Part shown: positions 1 through 5,314 of the stretch, in pieces
Layout of the letters: each line of letters starts with the position of its first letter
Numbering within the stretch: the stretch's first letter is position 1
Assembly: GCA_028688175.1 (NCBI GenBank)
Contig: JAQTYS010000156.1
Location: 1 to 6,328 of the forward strand
DNA: 6,328 nt
Direction of reading: 5' to 3'
Source of the DNA: Methanothrix sp.
GTDB lineage: Archaea > Halobacteriota > Methanosarcinia > Methanotrichales > Methanotrichaceae
The notes under the pieces: generated by a model
Database searches by the model: none
Seen by the model: only the letters and a program-made list of their open reading frames with translations
Told to the model about the DNA's origin: nothing
Position numbers and translations under genes: made by a program

Positions 1-336
1 TCGGTTCTAAGCCATATTCAAAAGAGAGGCTTATCGGGCCTGATTGTGCGAAAGGAGCCCAAGAAGCATGGCACTATGAGCTATGTGGAGGGTCCGGCTC
101 TGCAAAAAGGTGCAATGGTCGCGGTGGTGGAGGACGTGGTCACCTCTGGGGCATCTCTTATTAGAGCCATCGATCGCATAACGGCTGCAGGTTATCAGCC
201 TGTGCAAGCACTTACCATACTGGACCGCCAGGAGGGTGGAAGAGAAGCCATCCAAGCTCGAGGATTAAATCTGCAAGCGCTCTTTACTCGCGATGATCTG
301 GATATTGATACATATAAAAAGATCAGAAACAAATAG
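1..336 (+). CDS. pyrE: Orotate phosphoribosyltransferase, C-terminal part (5' end outside window)
   Basis: The enzyme transfers the ribose-5-phosphate of PRPP to orotate, giving OMP, the fifth step of de novo UMP synthesis in the cytosol. The frame is open from base 1, and 111 residues are visible before a TAG stop. Two hallmarks are seen in the right order. The first is the flexible catalytic loop, VRKEPKKHGTMSYVEG (bases 46-93), with the Lys and His-Gly of this family. The second is the PRPP-binding motif VAVVEDVVTSGAS (bases 118-156), with paired acidic residues followed by T-S-G. The GTG at 46 is an internal valine, since coding similarity continues upstream of it. Roughly the first 40-45% of a usual 170-200 residue protein is missing because of the window edge, not because of mutation. 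It converges on the minus-strand gene ending at 361. Other PRPP transferases are less likely because of the RKE-KKHG loop. Confidence 0.93.
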   Translation, partial: SVLSHIQKRGLSGLIVRKEPKKHGTMSYVEGPALQKGAMVAVVEDVVTSGASLIRAIDRITAAGYQPVQALTILDRQEGGREAIQARGLNLQALFTRDDLDIDTYKKIRNK

Positions 337-353
337 AAAAATTAACTATTTTT
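337..353. terminator. A/T-rich inverted repeat between convergent genes
   Basis: AAAAAT, a 5-base spacer and ATTTTT form a perfect 6-base inverted repeat in the 24-base gap between the pyrE stop and the stop of the minus-strand gene. On either strand it ends in a T-run, which in Archaea can be enough for termination, so it may serve both genes. The stem contains only A-T pairs and is weak, so the T-runs matter more than the hairpin. Confidence 0.45.
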
Positions 354-360
354 ATCAATA

Positions 361-996
361 TTACGTAGGAGTTGTCTCGGATCCTGCGGCTCCTGCTCCT
401 TGTGCGGGCACATTCTCATCTTGGTTCCCACTACCTTCATTCCCGCTATTGCCTGGTTGCACATTCTCCGGCGGTTTTCCATTAGGCAGACCGCCGCCCG
501 GTGGCATTGCGGGTGGATTTGTGCCCATCGGATCTGATCCCTCTTGCCCAAAACCCGGCATATTAGGCACCTCTGGCGTTTCTTGCGGCGTTGGCTGGGG
601 CTGCGTCACCGCAGGATCCATAGCTGTGAATGGTGCCTCCAGTCGAAGATTGCGCCAGGTACCATCTTCTGAGTAGGATATATCAGAAACGATCCAGTAA
701 GACCCACTCTGCTGCGCTGTGAAGGGGTAACTGATCTGTTGCATCACGCCAGGGTACAGATCTGTGCTCTGGCCGCCTGCGTTCGCGACAACACCATAAG
801 GAAGGCTGGGTGTGACCACAGCCTGCGTGGGTGTCTGTCCATTGTAGGTAAGCGATACGGTAACCGTCACCATCTGCCCGACATCAGCCGATGATGGCAT
901 CAGATTCTGAAAGGCCGTAAGCTCTGCAGCCGCCTGTCCCAATAATAGCCCCACCCCAATGAGCAGAAGAATGTGTCCCAATCCCAAATGCTTCAT
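361..996 (-). CDS. Secreted protein with one beta-rich domain and a Pro/Gly/Asn-rich tail
   Basis: Unrecognised exported protein of 211 residues from the ATG at 996. That start puts a classic signal peptide at the N-terminus: MKHLGLGH, a hydrophobic core LLLIGVGLLL, and a likely signal peptidase site after GQAAA. An in-frame ATG at 1041 would add 15 polar, charged residues (MTGIFKSRRLNNRDL) before the signal and has no ribosome binding site. AGGGATC lies just before the 996 start, so I prefer that one. After cleavage about 100 residues look like a beta-sandwich (VGQMVTVTVSLTYNG, later YWIVSDISYSEDGTW), resembling CARDB/DUF11 or Ig-like domains of methanogen surface proteins; this is a resemblance only. 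The last 85 residues are low complexity, rich in Pro, Gly, Asn and Gln, and end without an anchor. No N-glycosylation sequon is visible, unlike the divergently transcribed membrane protein. It is probably released or held at the S-layer. Confidence 0.75.
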   Translation of the reverse strand: MKHLGLGHILLLIGVGLLLGQAAAELTAFQNLMPSSADVGQMVTVTVSLTYNGQTPTQAVVTPSLPYGVVANAGGQSTDLYPGVMQQISYPFTAQQSGSYWIVSDISYSEDGTWRNLRLEAPFTAMDPAVTQPQPTPQETPEVPNMPGFGQEGSDPMGTNPPAMPPGGGLPNGKPPENVQPGNSGNEGSGNQDENVPAQGAGAAGSETTPT

Positions 997-1041
997 CAGA
1001 TCCCTATTGTTCAGCCTGCGAGATTTAAAGATACCTGTCAT

Positions 1042-1157
1042 ACGAGATTGATATGAGATCTATTCGCGACCTTGATGCTCGTTTCAGGTCAAATCGTTCA
1101 TGCTTCGTACCAATCCATACATAAAATACTTATTTGGTTTGGTGATATCATCCTCTG
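1042..1157. promoter_or_regulatory. Divergent promoter region
   Basis: This A/T-richer gap separates the minus-strand secreted protein from the plus-strand membrane protein. For the plus gene, ATAAAATA (1121-1128) is TATA-like and predicts a start near 1150. GGTGAT (1141-1146) matches the 16S 3' end but lies 11 bases before the ATG at 1158 and partly upstream of that predicted start, so either a very short leader or another TATA is used. For the minus gene, AATAGATCTCATATC on that strand (about 1047-1061) could be the TATA and would start transcription near 1030, upstream of the ATG at 996 but downstream of the ATG at 1041. Confidence 0.4.
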
Positions 1158-2378
1158 ATGGACGTCTCTTTCTCTGCCTGGCGGCATTCGCGAGAAGAGA
1201 GCTTGCAGCTCAAGGGAGAAGGTTTCTCCTTTCTCTTCGATAGGCGCTACACCAATCGACTCAACAGAATGAGTCGTGTTTTCTTCGAAGCCTATGTTGT
1301 GGCCACCAAAGAGCTGGCCGCGCAGGAGGACCGCTTTCCAAGTCTCAGCGAGATAGACGCAAAGATGGAAAGCGGGGCGGTTTACGCCTTCAAGGATCGT
1401 TTGATGAAGAACACCGAGTTCTTCGAAGAGGTCAAGATCTCCGGCGTCTCCTACCTGGTTCCGCGGGCACTCAAGTTCGTAGATGTCACCGGAACATATA
1501 CCGATCTGATCCTGAACTTTGATGAGGGCACCGTGGTGCTGCCTACGCGAAGGAAGATGGCACCTCTTCCAGACAGCCCTGTGCCGACCGAAAAGAGCGG
1601 ACCCATAACATCTCGGTCAGTTGAAGCAGTTGAAGAAGCTCTCCTAATTGACGAAAATAAGACCGAAGATACGGTAGCAGAAGCAAAACCACCGTCTTAT
1701 CCTCTGCATATACCTGAGACCTTCGAGGAGATCTCCGCTACATCGGATGCGACTGAAGTGGCATCCCCCAGTGATGTCGAGGCCAAAGTTGTAGTGGCTG
1801 CTCCATCACCGATAAAGGGGCCTGAGAAGCCGCCAACGACCAAGAAAAAGATGACATTTCCGCCAAGAACGGTCACATTATTTGGCGCGGCTATCTTGCT
1901 GGCCCTTTTTGCTGTTCTATTCATGTATGGTCCTACGCTGGTGGAGGAGCCAGTGCCTCCAACATTCCTGGTCATGTATTGCGCAAACCTCACCATCACC
2001 AATTCCAGCAACGAAAGTTATCTGGGCCTGAACATCACCAACCCTGACGCAATGGCTAACGATATGGAGATATCTCTGCCCCCCAATATCGACCAGAGCA
2101 TAAGTGCTAGAGGTGGGGTGGTGACCATTTCCCATGGGGAGAATACACTGGTGCGCATGAACTCCACAGCAGACGCCAGCGTGAAGATATATCTGCAGGG
2201 CAATTGGACTACAATTCCTGTCGGTCTAAGTTTCTACGCGCCGGATGGTTTCGATACCAATCTGCTGGTTCACGGACTGCCTTCCACTGTCACAAGCGGA
2301 AATAATACATCAATTTTGATGTTCAACCTGACCCGAGAAGGGGTAAGCTTTGAGCAGAGCTACACCCGGAAAAAATAG
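1158..2378 (+). CDS. Single-pass membrane protein with sequon-rich outer domain
   Basis: Unrecognised protein of 406 residues with clear architecture. Residues 1-130 form a mixed, charged, folded domain (SAWRHSREESLQLKGEG, RFPSLSEIDAKMESGAVYAF), presumably cytoplasmic. Residues 131-236 are an acidic, Pro/Ala/Ser/Thr-rich linker ending in a basic patch (TTKKKMTFPPRT). Residues 238-258 are one transmembrane helix (VTLFGAAILLALFAVLFMY). Residues 259-406 are a beta-rich domain. By the positive-inside rule the C-terminus faces outward, and this fits nine N-X-S/T sequons at N277, 282, 285, 292, 335, 349, 382, 383 and 390, so it is probably N-glycosylated. There is one cysteine, C275. The ATG at 1158 is preceded by GGTGAT. 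The gene is followed after one base by taw2 and probably shares its transcript, but nothing in the protein points to tRNA modification. It could be a signalling or envelope-sensing protein; no catalytic motif is seen. Confidence 0.82.
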   Translation: MDVSFSAWRHSREESLQLKGEGFSFLFDRRYTNRLNRMSRVFFEAYVVATKELAAQEDRFPSLSEIDAKMESGAVYAFKDRLMKNTEFFEEVKISGVSYLVPRALKFVDVTGTYTDLILNFDEGTVVLPTRRKMAPLPDSPVPTEKSGPITSRSVEAVEEALLIDENKTEDTVAEAKPPSYPLHIPETFEEISATSDATEVASPSDVEAKVVVAAPSPIKGPEKPPTTKKKMTFPPRTVTLFGAAILLALFAVLFMYGPTLVEEPVPPTFLVMYCANLTITNSSNESYLGLNITNPDAMANDMEISLPPNIDQSISARGGVVTISHGENTLVRMNSTADASVKIYLQGNWTTIPVGLSFYAPDGFDTNLLVHGLPSTVTSGNNTSILMFNLTREGVSFEQSYTRKK

Positions 2379-2379
2379 A

Positions 2380-3384
2380 TTGGCGGTAATTGCCGATAAC
2401 AAGGATGCAAATGAGTCTCTAAAAAGGGTAGTCGCTCTTGGAGCTTTTGATAAGAGCCGCAAGATTATAAAGCGAGAACGCCATGTAGAGATTCCCGTCA
2501 TCCGATCCGTCTCCGGCTATGAGCTCGTCATACAGGTGGAGCCTGCTTTCTACAGGCAAAAGCCGGATCTCTTGCATGCCTTGCAAGGAAGGCTTCCCCA
2601 AGAATGCACTCACCTTATTCCGCGCGGCTGGTTCTTGCTGGGTGAGGTAATAGTAGTAAAGGTCCATCCTGACCTCAGGGCGTATGAGCACCTTATCGGC
2701 CAGGCTCTTTTAGACTTTTATCCTCGCTGCTGCACAGTTTTGGCTGACGAGGGGATTGCAGGTCCCTTTCGCGAGCCCGTACGAAGGGTGATTGTCGGCG
2801 ACAAAACCCAGACTGTACATAAAGAAAATGCAGTGATCTTTCATCTGGATGCGAGAAAGGTGATGTTCTCGCCTGGGAACCTTATGGAGCGCATCAGAAT
2901 GAGCCATTTCGGCAAGGATGAATATGTCGTAGACATGTTTGCCGGAATTGGTTACTTCACCCTTCCTATGGCCGTCCATTCCCGTCCTAGGAAGGTATTG
3001 GCCATTGAGTTGAATCCCAACGCTTACCATTATCTCTGCCAGAATATCCGGCAAAACCATGTGGAAGATATTGTGGAGAGCGTCCTGGGAGACTGCGCGA
3101 AGGTAACTCCTGACGGCGTGGCCGATAGAGTGGTGATGGGCATGGTCCAGGTAACCGACCAATATCTGCAAAAGGGAATTTCCGCTCTGAAGCCGGGCGG
3201 CATACTGCATTACCATCAGACCATCCCCACCAGCATGTATCCCGCCGCAGCCATCAGGGATGTTACGCAGGCGGCAGCGGCATTGGGCTGTCGGGCTGAG
3301 ATCCTAGGTCATGTGCTGGTCAAAAAGTTCTCTCCTGGTGTAGTTCATGTCGTGATCGATGCTCGAATCGACAAGGATTTTTAG
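2380..3384 (+). CDS. taw2: tRNA(Phe) 4-demethylwyosine(37)-C7 aminocarboxypropyltransferase (Taw2, TYW2 family)
   Basis: Taw2 transfers the 3-amino-3-carboxypropyl group of S-adenosylmethionine to C7 of 4-demethylwyosine at position 37 of tRNA-Phe, in the archaeal wyosine pathway after Trm5 and Taw1. Visible motifs: TVHRENG-like TVHKENAVIFHLD and VMFSPGNLMERIRM before the Rossmann domain; SAM loop VVDMFAGIGYF (about 183-193); acidic AIELNP (E210); MGMV (253-256), where Trm5 would have its N-L/P-P motif; then HYHQT (277-281) and a C-terminal PGVVHVVIDARI. The MG-V and HYH-T motifs favour Taw2 over Trm5. The frame has no usable ATG. TTG at 2380 gives an N-terminus (M)AVIADNKDA typical of the Trm5/TYW2 family and lies one base after the upstream stop, implying translational coupling. 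A TTG at 2350 would overlap the upstream gene and add ten unrelated residues. The length, 334 residues, includes the N-terminal domain seen in longer homologues. Confidence 0.88.
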   Translation: MAVIADNKDANESLKRVVALGAFDKSRKIIKRERHVEIPVIRSVSGYELVIQVEPAFYRQKPDLLHALQGRLPQECTHLIPRGWFLLGEVIVVKVHPDLRAYEHLIGQALLDFYPRCCTVLADEGIAGPFREPVRRVIVGDKTQTVHKENAVIFHLDARKVMFSPGNLMERIRMSHFGKDEYVVDMFAGIGYFTLPMAVHSRPRKVLAIELNPNAYHYLCQNIRQNHVEDIVESVLGDCAKVTPDGVADRVVMGMVQVTDQYLQKGISALKPGGILHYHQTIPTSMYPAAAIRDVTQAAAALGCRAEILGHVLVKKFSPGVVHVVIDARIDKDF

Positions 3385-3405
3385 CCAGAGCGATTATTTG
3401 CACCC

Positions 3406-4083
3406 ATGATTGTCACCTGGTTGGGACATTCCTGCTTCTTCCTAAAGAGCAACGAAGGTCTTTCTCTGCTGCTTGATCCTTTTCATGAAAGCGAGGTGGG
3501 CTACGCCATGCCGCCAACCAGGGCGGATATTGTAATTATCAGCCACGATCACCTGGATCACAACAATGTTGATGTCGCTGGAAGCGAAGCGGATGTGATC
3601 TTCGGACCTGGCGAATACATTTCCAGGGAAATAAAGATCCGGGGCATAGAGTCATACCATGATGCACAAAGAGGAAAGCTGCGAGGCACCAACACCATCT
3701 TCTGTTTCTCGCTGGACGGCATTCGTGTCTGTCACCTGGGCGATCTGGGGCATACTCTGAGTCGAGCACAGGTAAAGGAGATAGGCCCGGTGGACCTGCT
3801 CTTTTTGCCTGTGGGTGGAAGATATACCATCGATGCCGTCGGCGCGAATAAGGTGATGAGCCAATTGCATCCGGCGGTGGCTGTGCCCATGCACTATAAA
3901 ACTCCGGCTTTAGGGTTTGAGCTCGCTCCTCTAGACGATTTTCTCAAAGGCAGAGTGTCAGTAAAGCCGCAAGAGAGACTGATCTTGACTAAAGAGGATC
4001 TTTCCCGTGAAGGCGGGCTTGGCGATGACTGTCAGGTGGTGCTCCTCAGCTGCCCTGAGGCAGAAGGGCCGGTCGATCGATAG
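3406..4083 (+). CDS. UlaG-like metal-dependent hydrolase, metallo-beta-lactamase fold (COG2220 type)
   Basis: Cytosolic protein of 225 residues, about the usual length for this family. Motifs in order: WLGHSC (H8) in the first strand; LLLDPF (D24); the metal-binding motif H-D-H-L-D-H at 47-52; SYHD (H85); GDLGH (D113, H116); PVGGRYTIDA, typical of the UlaG branch; and PMHYKT (H163), the last ligand. All expected metal ligands are present, so it should be active, but the substrate cannot be read from the sequence. Members include UlaG lactonase, N-acyl ethanolamine phospholipase D-like enzymes and many unassigned archaeal hydrolases. It starts 21 bases after taw2, without a convincing ribosome binding site, and is probably cotranscribed with it. 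The C-terminal 20 residues after VVLLSCP are poorly conserved in type. Family assignment is firm; any link to wyosine metabolism would be guesswork. Confidence 0.9.
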   Translation: MIVTWLGHSCFFLKSNEGLSLLLDPFHESEVGYAMPPTRADIVIISHDHLDHNNVDVAGSEADVIFGPGEYISREIKIRGIESYHDAQRGKLRGTNTIFCFSLDGIRVCHLGDLGHTLSRAQVKEIGPVDLLFLPVGGRYTIDAVGANKVMSQLHPAVAVPMHYKTPALGFELAPLDDFLKGRVSVKPQERLILTKEDLSREGGLGDDCQVVLLSCPEAEGPVDR

Positions 4084-4094
4084 ATTAATAACTA
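4081..4094 (+). promoter_or_regulatory. TATA-like box of the tRNA-Gln gene, touching the hydrolase stop codon
   Basis: TTAATAA at 4085-4091 begins one base after the TAG stop of the hydrolase and its centre lies about 29 bases upstream of the mature tRNA 5' end, the expected spacing for an archaeal promoter with a short 5' leader. The tRNA can therefore be expressed on its own even if the upstream transcript reads through. Confidence 0.5.
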
Positions 4095-4116
4095 CCTGCT
4101 GCAAGGGTAGAGGCGA

Positions 4117-4189
4117 AGCCCGGTAGTGTAGCGGTCAATCACAGGAGGCTCTGGACCTCCCCACCCAGGTTCGAATCCCGGCCGGGCTA
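4117..4189 (+). tRNA. tRNA-Gln, anticodon CUG
   Basis: The cloverleaf can be folded by hand. The acceptor stem AGCCCGG (4117-4123) pairs perfectly with CCGGGCT (4182-4188). The D stem is GTG/CAC (4126-4128 with 4140-4142). The anticodon stem is GGAGG/CCTCC (4144-4148 with 4156-4160) and the loop CTCTGGA has anticodon CTG at 4151-4153, reading CAG. The T loop is TTCGAAT (4170-4176), the variable region has 4 bases and the discriminator is A at 4189. CCA is not encoded in full (A-C-T-T follows). The A1-U72 pair is the known identity feature by which archaeal GatDE recognises tRNA-Gln charged with glutamate. The T stem contains one A-C mismatch (4167 with 4179). There is no intron. A T4 run follows at 4191-4194. 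Confidence 0.96.
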
Positions 4190-4220
4190 CTTTTCAATAA
4201 ACCATGATTTGAATATCATT

Positions 4221-4266
4221 CTCTTTTCTGCATGTCATGGCGGGCTTATGTGCCTTTGGAAAAGAG
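4221..4266. repeat. Inverted repeat between tRNA-Gln and the minus-strand gene
   Basis: CTCTTTTC at about 4221-4228 faces GAAAAGAG at about 4259-4266 across a 30-base spacer. It lies just past the 3' end of the minus-strand gene, where on that strand CTCTTTTC and nearby T-runs could end the transcript. A smaller repeat ATGAT/ATCAT sits at about 4204-4219. The long loop makes this a weak hairpin; position may be off by one base. Confidence 0.25.
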
Positions 4267-4284
4267 TCAATTTAAAAATGTGTT

Positions 4285-4611
4285 TCAGGGTTCGAGGTGA
4301 TTTCTCTTCAGCTCGTCCATTGCATCAGGTGTGAGGCGGATTTCCGCTAATTGAATTGCACCCATTGAGGAGATCATCCTGGTCATCATCTCCGAGATGG
4401 TGCGTCCAATATCCTCTTCTTTGCTGGATAGAGCCATGGACAGAGCGCATCCCAGATTGTAGGCGGTCCAGCTGGCATAGGTGAAATGAACCATAAGATC
4501 CTCTATTCCACCTTCAATCCAGGGGCTCTCCGAGTCTGGCCAGATCACCCTCGATCTGATACTCCTGAAGCTTTGGATATTTGCCTCAAATTGAACTAGG
4601 CCGTCTATCAT
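4285..4611 (-). CDS. Small alpha-helical hypothetical protein
   Basis: I do not recognise this 108-residue protein. Its composition is that of a real soluble protein: a polar start (MIDGLVQFEANIQSFRSIRS), an aromatic middle (HFTYASWTAYNLGCALSMAL, about 42-61), a methionine-rich amphipathic helix (SEMMTRMISSMGAIQL) and a charged end. There is no signal peptide and no metal-binding pattern. The ATG at 4611 is preceded on its strand by AGGATGTGA with a 4-base spacer, one mismatch from the ideal AGGAGGTGA; a TTG one codon earlier is too close to this site. A TATA-like CTTAAATA on the minus strand (4681-4674) predicts a start near 4650. It converges on the tRNA-Gln gene and stands alone. The ribosome binding site and promoter make it likely to be expressed; it may be lineage-specific. 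Confidence 0.68.
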   Translation of the reverse strand: MIDGLVQFEANIQSFRSIRSRVIWPDSESPWIEGGIEDLMVHFTYASWTAYNLGCALSMALSSKEEDIGRTISEMMTRMISSMGAIQLAEIRLTPDAMDELKRNHLEP

Positions 4612-4720
4612 CAATTCACATCCTGGCTCTTGTTGCCCTGACTATTACAACTATCCTCTATCGTCCTCGTTCCTATTTAAGATTTCCATGTTTGCGTTGC
4701 CATGTAGCCTGTGCAGTCCC

Positions 4721-4741
4721 GAAAACTAGATATATCTATAA
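4721..4741 (+). promoter_or_regulatory. Strong BRE/TATA element on a 12-base palindrome
   Basis: GAAAAC (4721-4726) fits the purine-rich BRE and is followed by TAGATATATCTA (4727-4738), a perfect 12-base palindrome with a good TATA core. A plus-strand transcript would start near 4758-4763. No good protein gene follows within 500 bases, so this promoter, if real, drives a non-coding or very small-ORF transcript. The palindrome could also be a regulator site. Confidence 0.5.
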
Positions 4742-5150
4742 TGAATAAATAGGTATTTGTCGCGTGTCGTTCCCAAAGGCAAGATTCATTGGCCGATTAA
4801 GTCTGTCCGACTGATCATTCGGGTAGCAGGATGATAGATTTCATTCTCCTTCTCGGATTGATCGAGAATCCCTGTGTCGGAAGGCGCCACGCAAATTTCG
4901 GCGTAGGTCTTCGGCTGTGGCGAAAATCACCTCTTCAGGTGCAATGCCAATATCGCCATGTATCAGATATGTGAGGGAAACGCGGCGCAGGAATGTGTGG
5001 TGAAAAAGGCCGGAGCCAGGCCCCCCATCGACCGATGATCGGGTCCCCTTAAAACGGGCGCTGTGCTAAAATTCCAGTGCTGCCTGGCCAATAAATCGCG
5101 CATTGGCTTCAGGTGAGATGAGACGGCTGCAATTTAGCGGCTTAGTTCCT
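4742..5150 (+). other. Gene-free, hairpin-rich stretch; candidate non-coding RNA or gene remnant
   Basis: No convincing protein gene is found in about 400 bases. The part from about 4860 to 5080 is richer in G and C than its surroundings and holds several short stems: CGCCAC/GTGGCG, CACCT-CTTC-AGGTG (about 4928-4941), GGCC/GGCC, and GACC/GGTC near 5030-5045. A good TATA box lies upstream and a terminator-like hairpin downstream, which suggests an RNA of about 420 bases. It does not resemble RNase P or SRP RNA in any motif I know. Two weak reading frames overlap it: a 47-codon plus-strand ORF at 4831-4974 (MIDFILLLGLIENPCV...) without a good ribosome binding site, and a 74-codon minus-strand open frame lacking an ATG (5065-4841). 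Confidence 0.35.
4841..5065 (-). pseudogene. Start-less open frame, possible gene fragment
   Basis: On the minus strand 74 sense codons run from just after a TAG (5068-5066) to a TGA (4843-4841). There is no ATG and no ribosome binding site. The translation looks partly protein-like (GLFHHTFLRRVSLTYLIHGD, then IGIAPEEVIFATAEDLRRN). This could be a degraded fragment of a gene that lost its start, or chance openness in a GC-rich stretch, since a plus-strand frame is open here too. I cannot assign a family. Low confidence; recorded because the stretch is otherwise unexplained. Confidence 0.2.
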
Positions 5151-5152
5151 CT

Positions 5153-5183
5153 GAGGAGGGCGCTGTGGATCAGCGTTTTTCTC
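5153..5183 (+). terminator. Terminator-like hairpin with T-run
   Basis: CGCTG (5161-5165), loop TGGAT and CAGCG (5171-5175) form a 5-base stem followed by five Ts. In RNA the stem extends outward: GAGGAGGG (5153-5160) can pair with UUUUUCUC (5176-5183) through A-U, G-C and several G-U pairs, giving about 13 pairs. More T-runs follow at about 5189-5195. It would end any plus-strand transcript started at the 4727 TATA and insulate the hsp20 promoter. Confidence 0.45.
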
Positions 5184-5248
5184 ACCTTCTTTTTACCTGC
5201 ATTTTGTGTTTCCGAGTATATTCTTTCGGAATAGTCCAATCGTCTGAA

Positions 5249-5262
5249 GCAAAAATTTATAT
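5249..5262 (+). promoter_or_regulatory. BRE and TATA box of hsp20
   Basis: GCAAAAA (BRE, 5249-5255) is followed directly by TTTATAT (5256-5262), a near-ideal archaeal core promoter. The expected start is near 5283-5288, giving a leader of about 30 bases that contains the ribosome binding site. Confidence 0.8.
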
Positions 5263-5269
5263 CCTATCA

Positions 5270-5284
5270 CTAACGTATGGTTAG
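5270..5284. promoter_or_regulatory. HSR1-type heat-shock operator, CTAAC-N5-GTTAG
   Basis: CTAAC (5270-5274), GTATG, GTTAG (5280-5284) is a perfect palindrome, extended to ACTAAC/GTTAGT by one more matching base on each side. It begins eight bases after the TATA box and reaches the predicted transcription start, so a bound protein would block RNA polymerase. CTAAC-N5-GTTAG is, as I recall, the binding motif of HSR1, the heat-shock repressor of Archaeoglobus fulgidus, which controls an hsp20-cdc48 operon there. A second flanking pair, ATCAC (5266-5270) and GTGAT (5294-5298), encloses it. The HSR1-like protein itself is not in the window. Confidence 0.75.
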
Positions 5285-5301
5285 TATAGATAAGTGATCG
5301 T

Positions 5302-5308
5302 AAGGTGA
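5302..5308 (+). promoter_or_regulatory. Ribosome binding site of hsp20
   Basis: AAGGTGA lies six bases before the ATG at 5315 and is complementary to the archaeal 16S 3' end. It fixes this start codon. Confidence 0.8.
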
Positions 5309-5314
5309 CATAAA

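Noticed and set aside
293..676. Plus-strand open frame rich in Pro, Gly and Ser across the end of pyrE
   Set aside because: It is antisense to the low-complexity tail of the minus-strand secreted protein; codon repetition there keeps several frames open.
2419..3216. Long minus-strand open frames across taw2
   Set aside because: They are shadows of the plus-strand taw2 gene, whose SAM-binding and Taw2 motifs are clear.
4831..4974. Plus-strand ORF of 47 codons beginning MIDFILLLGL
   Set aside because: Only a weak AGG directly before the ATG, an arginine-rich composition unlike a folded protein, and overlap with an open antisense frame; kept only as part of the unexplained region.
4860..5090. 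RNase P RNA or SRP RNA in the gene-free region
   Set aside because: None of the conserved core motifs of either RNA that I know could be found.
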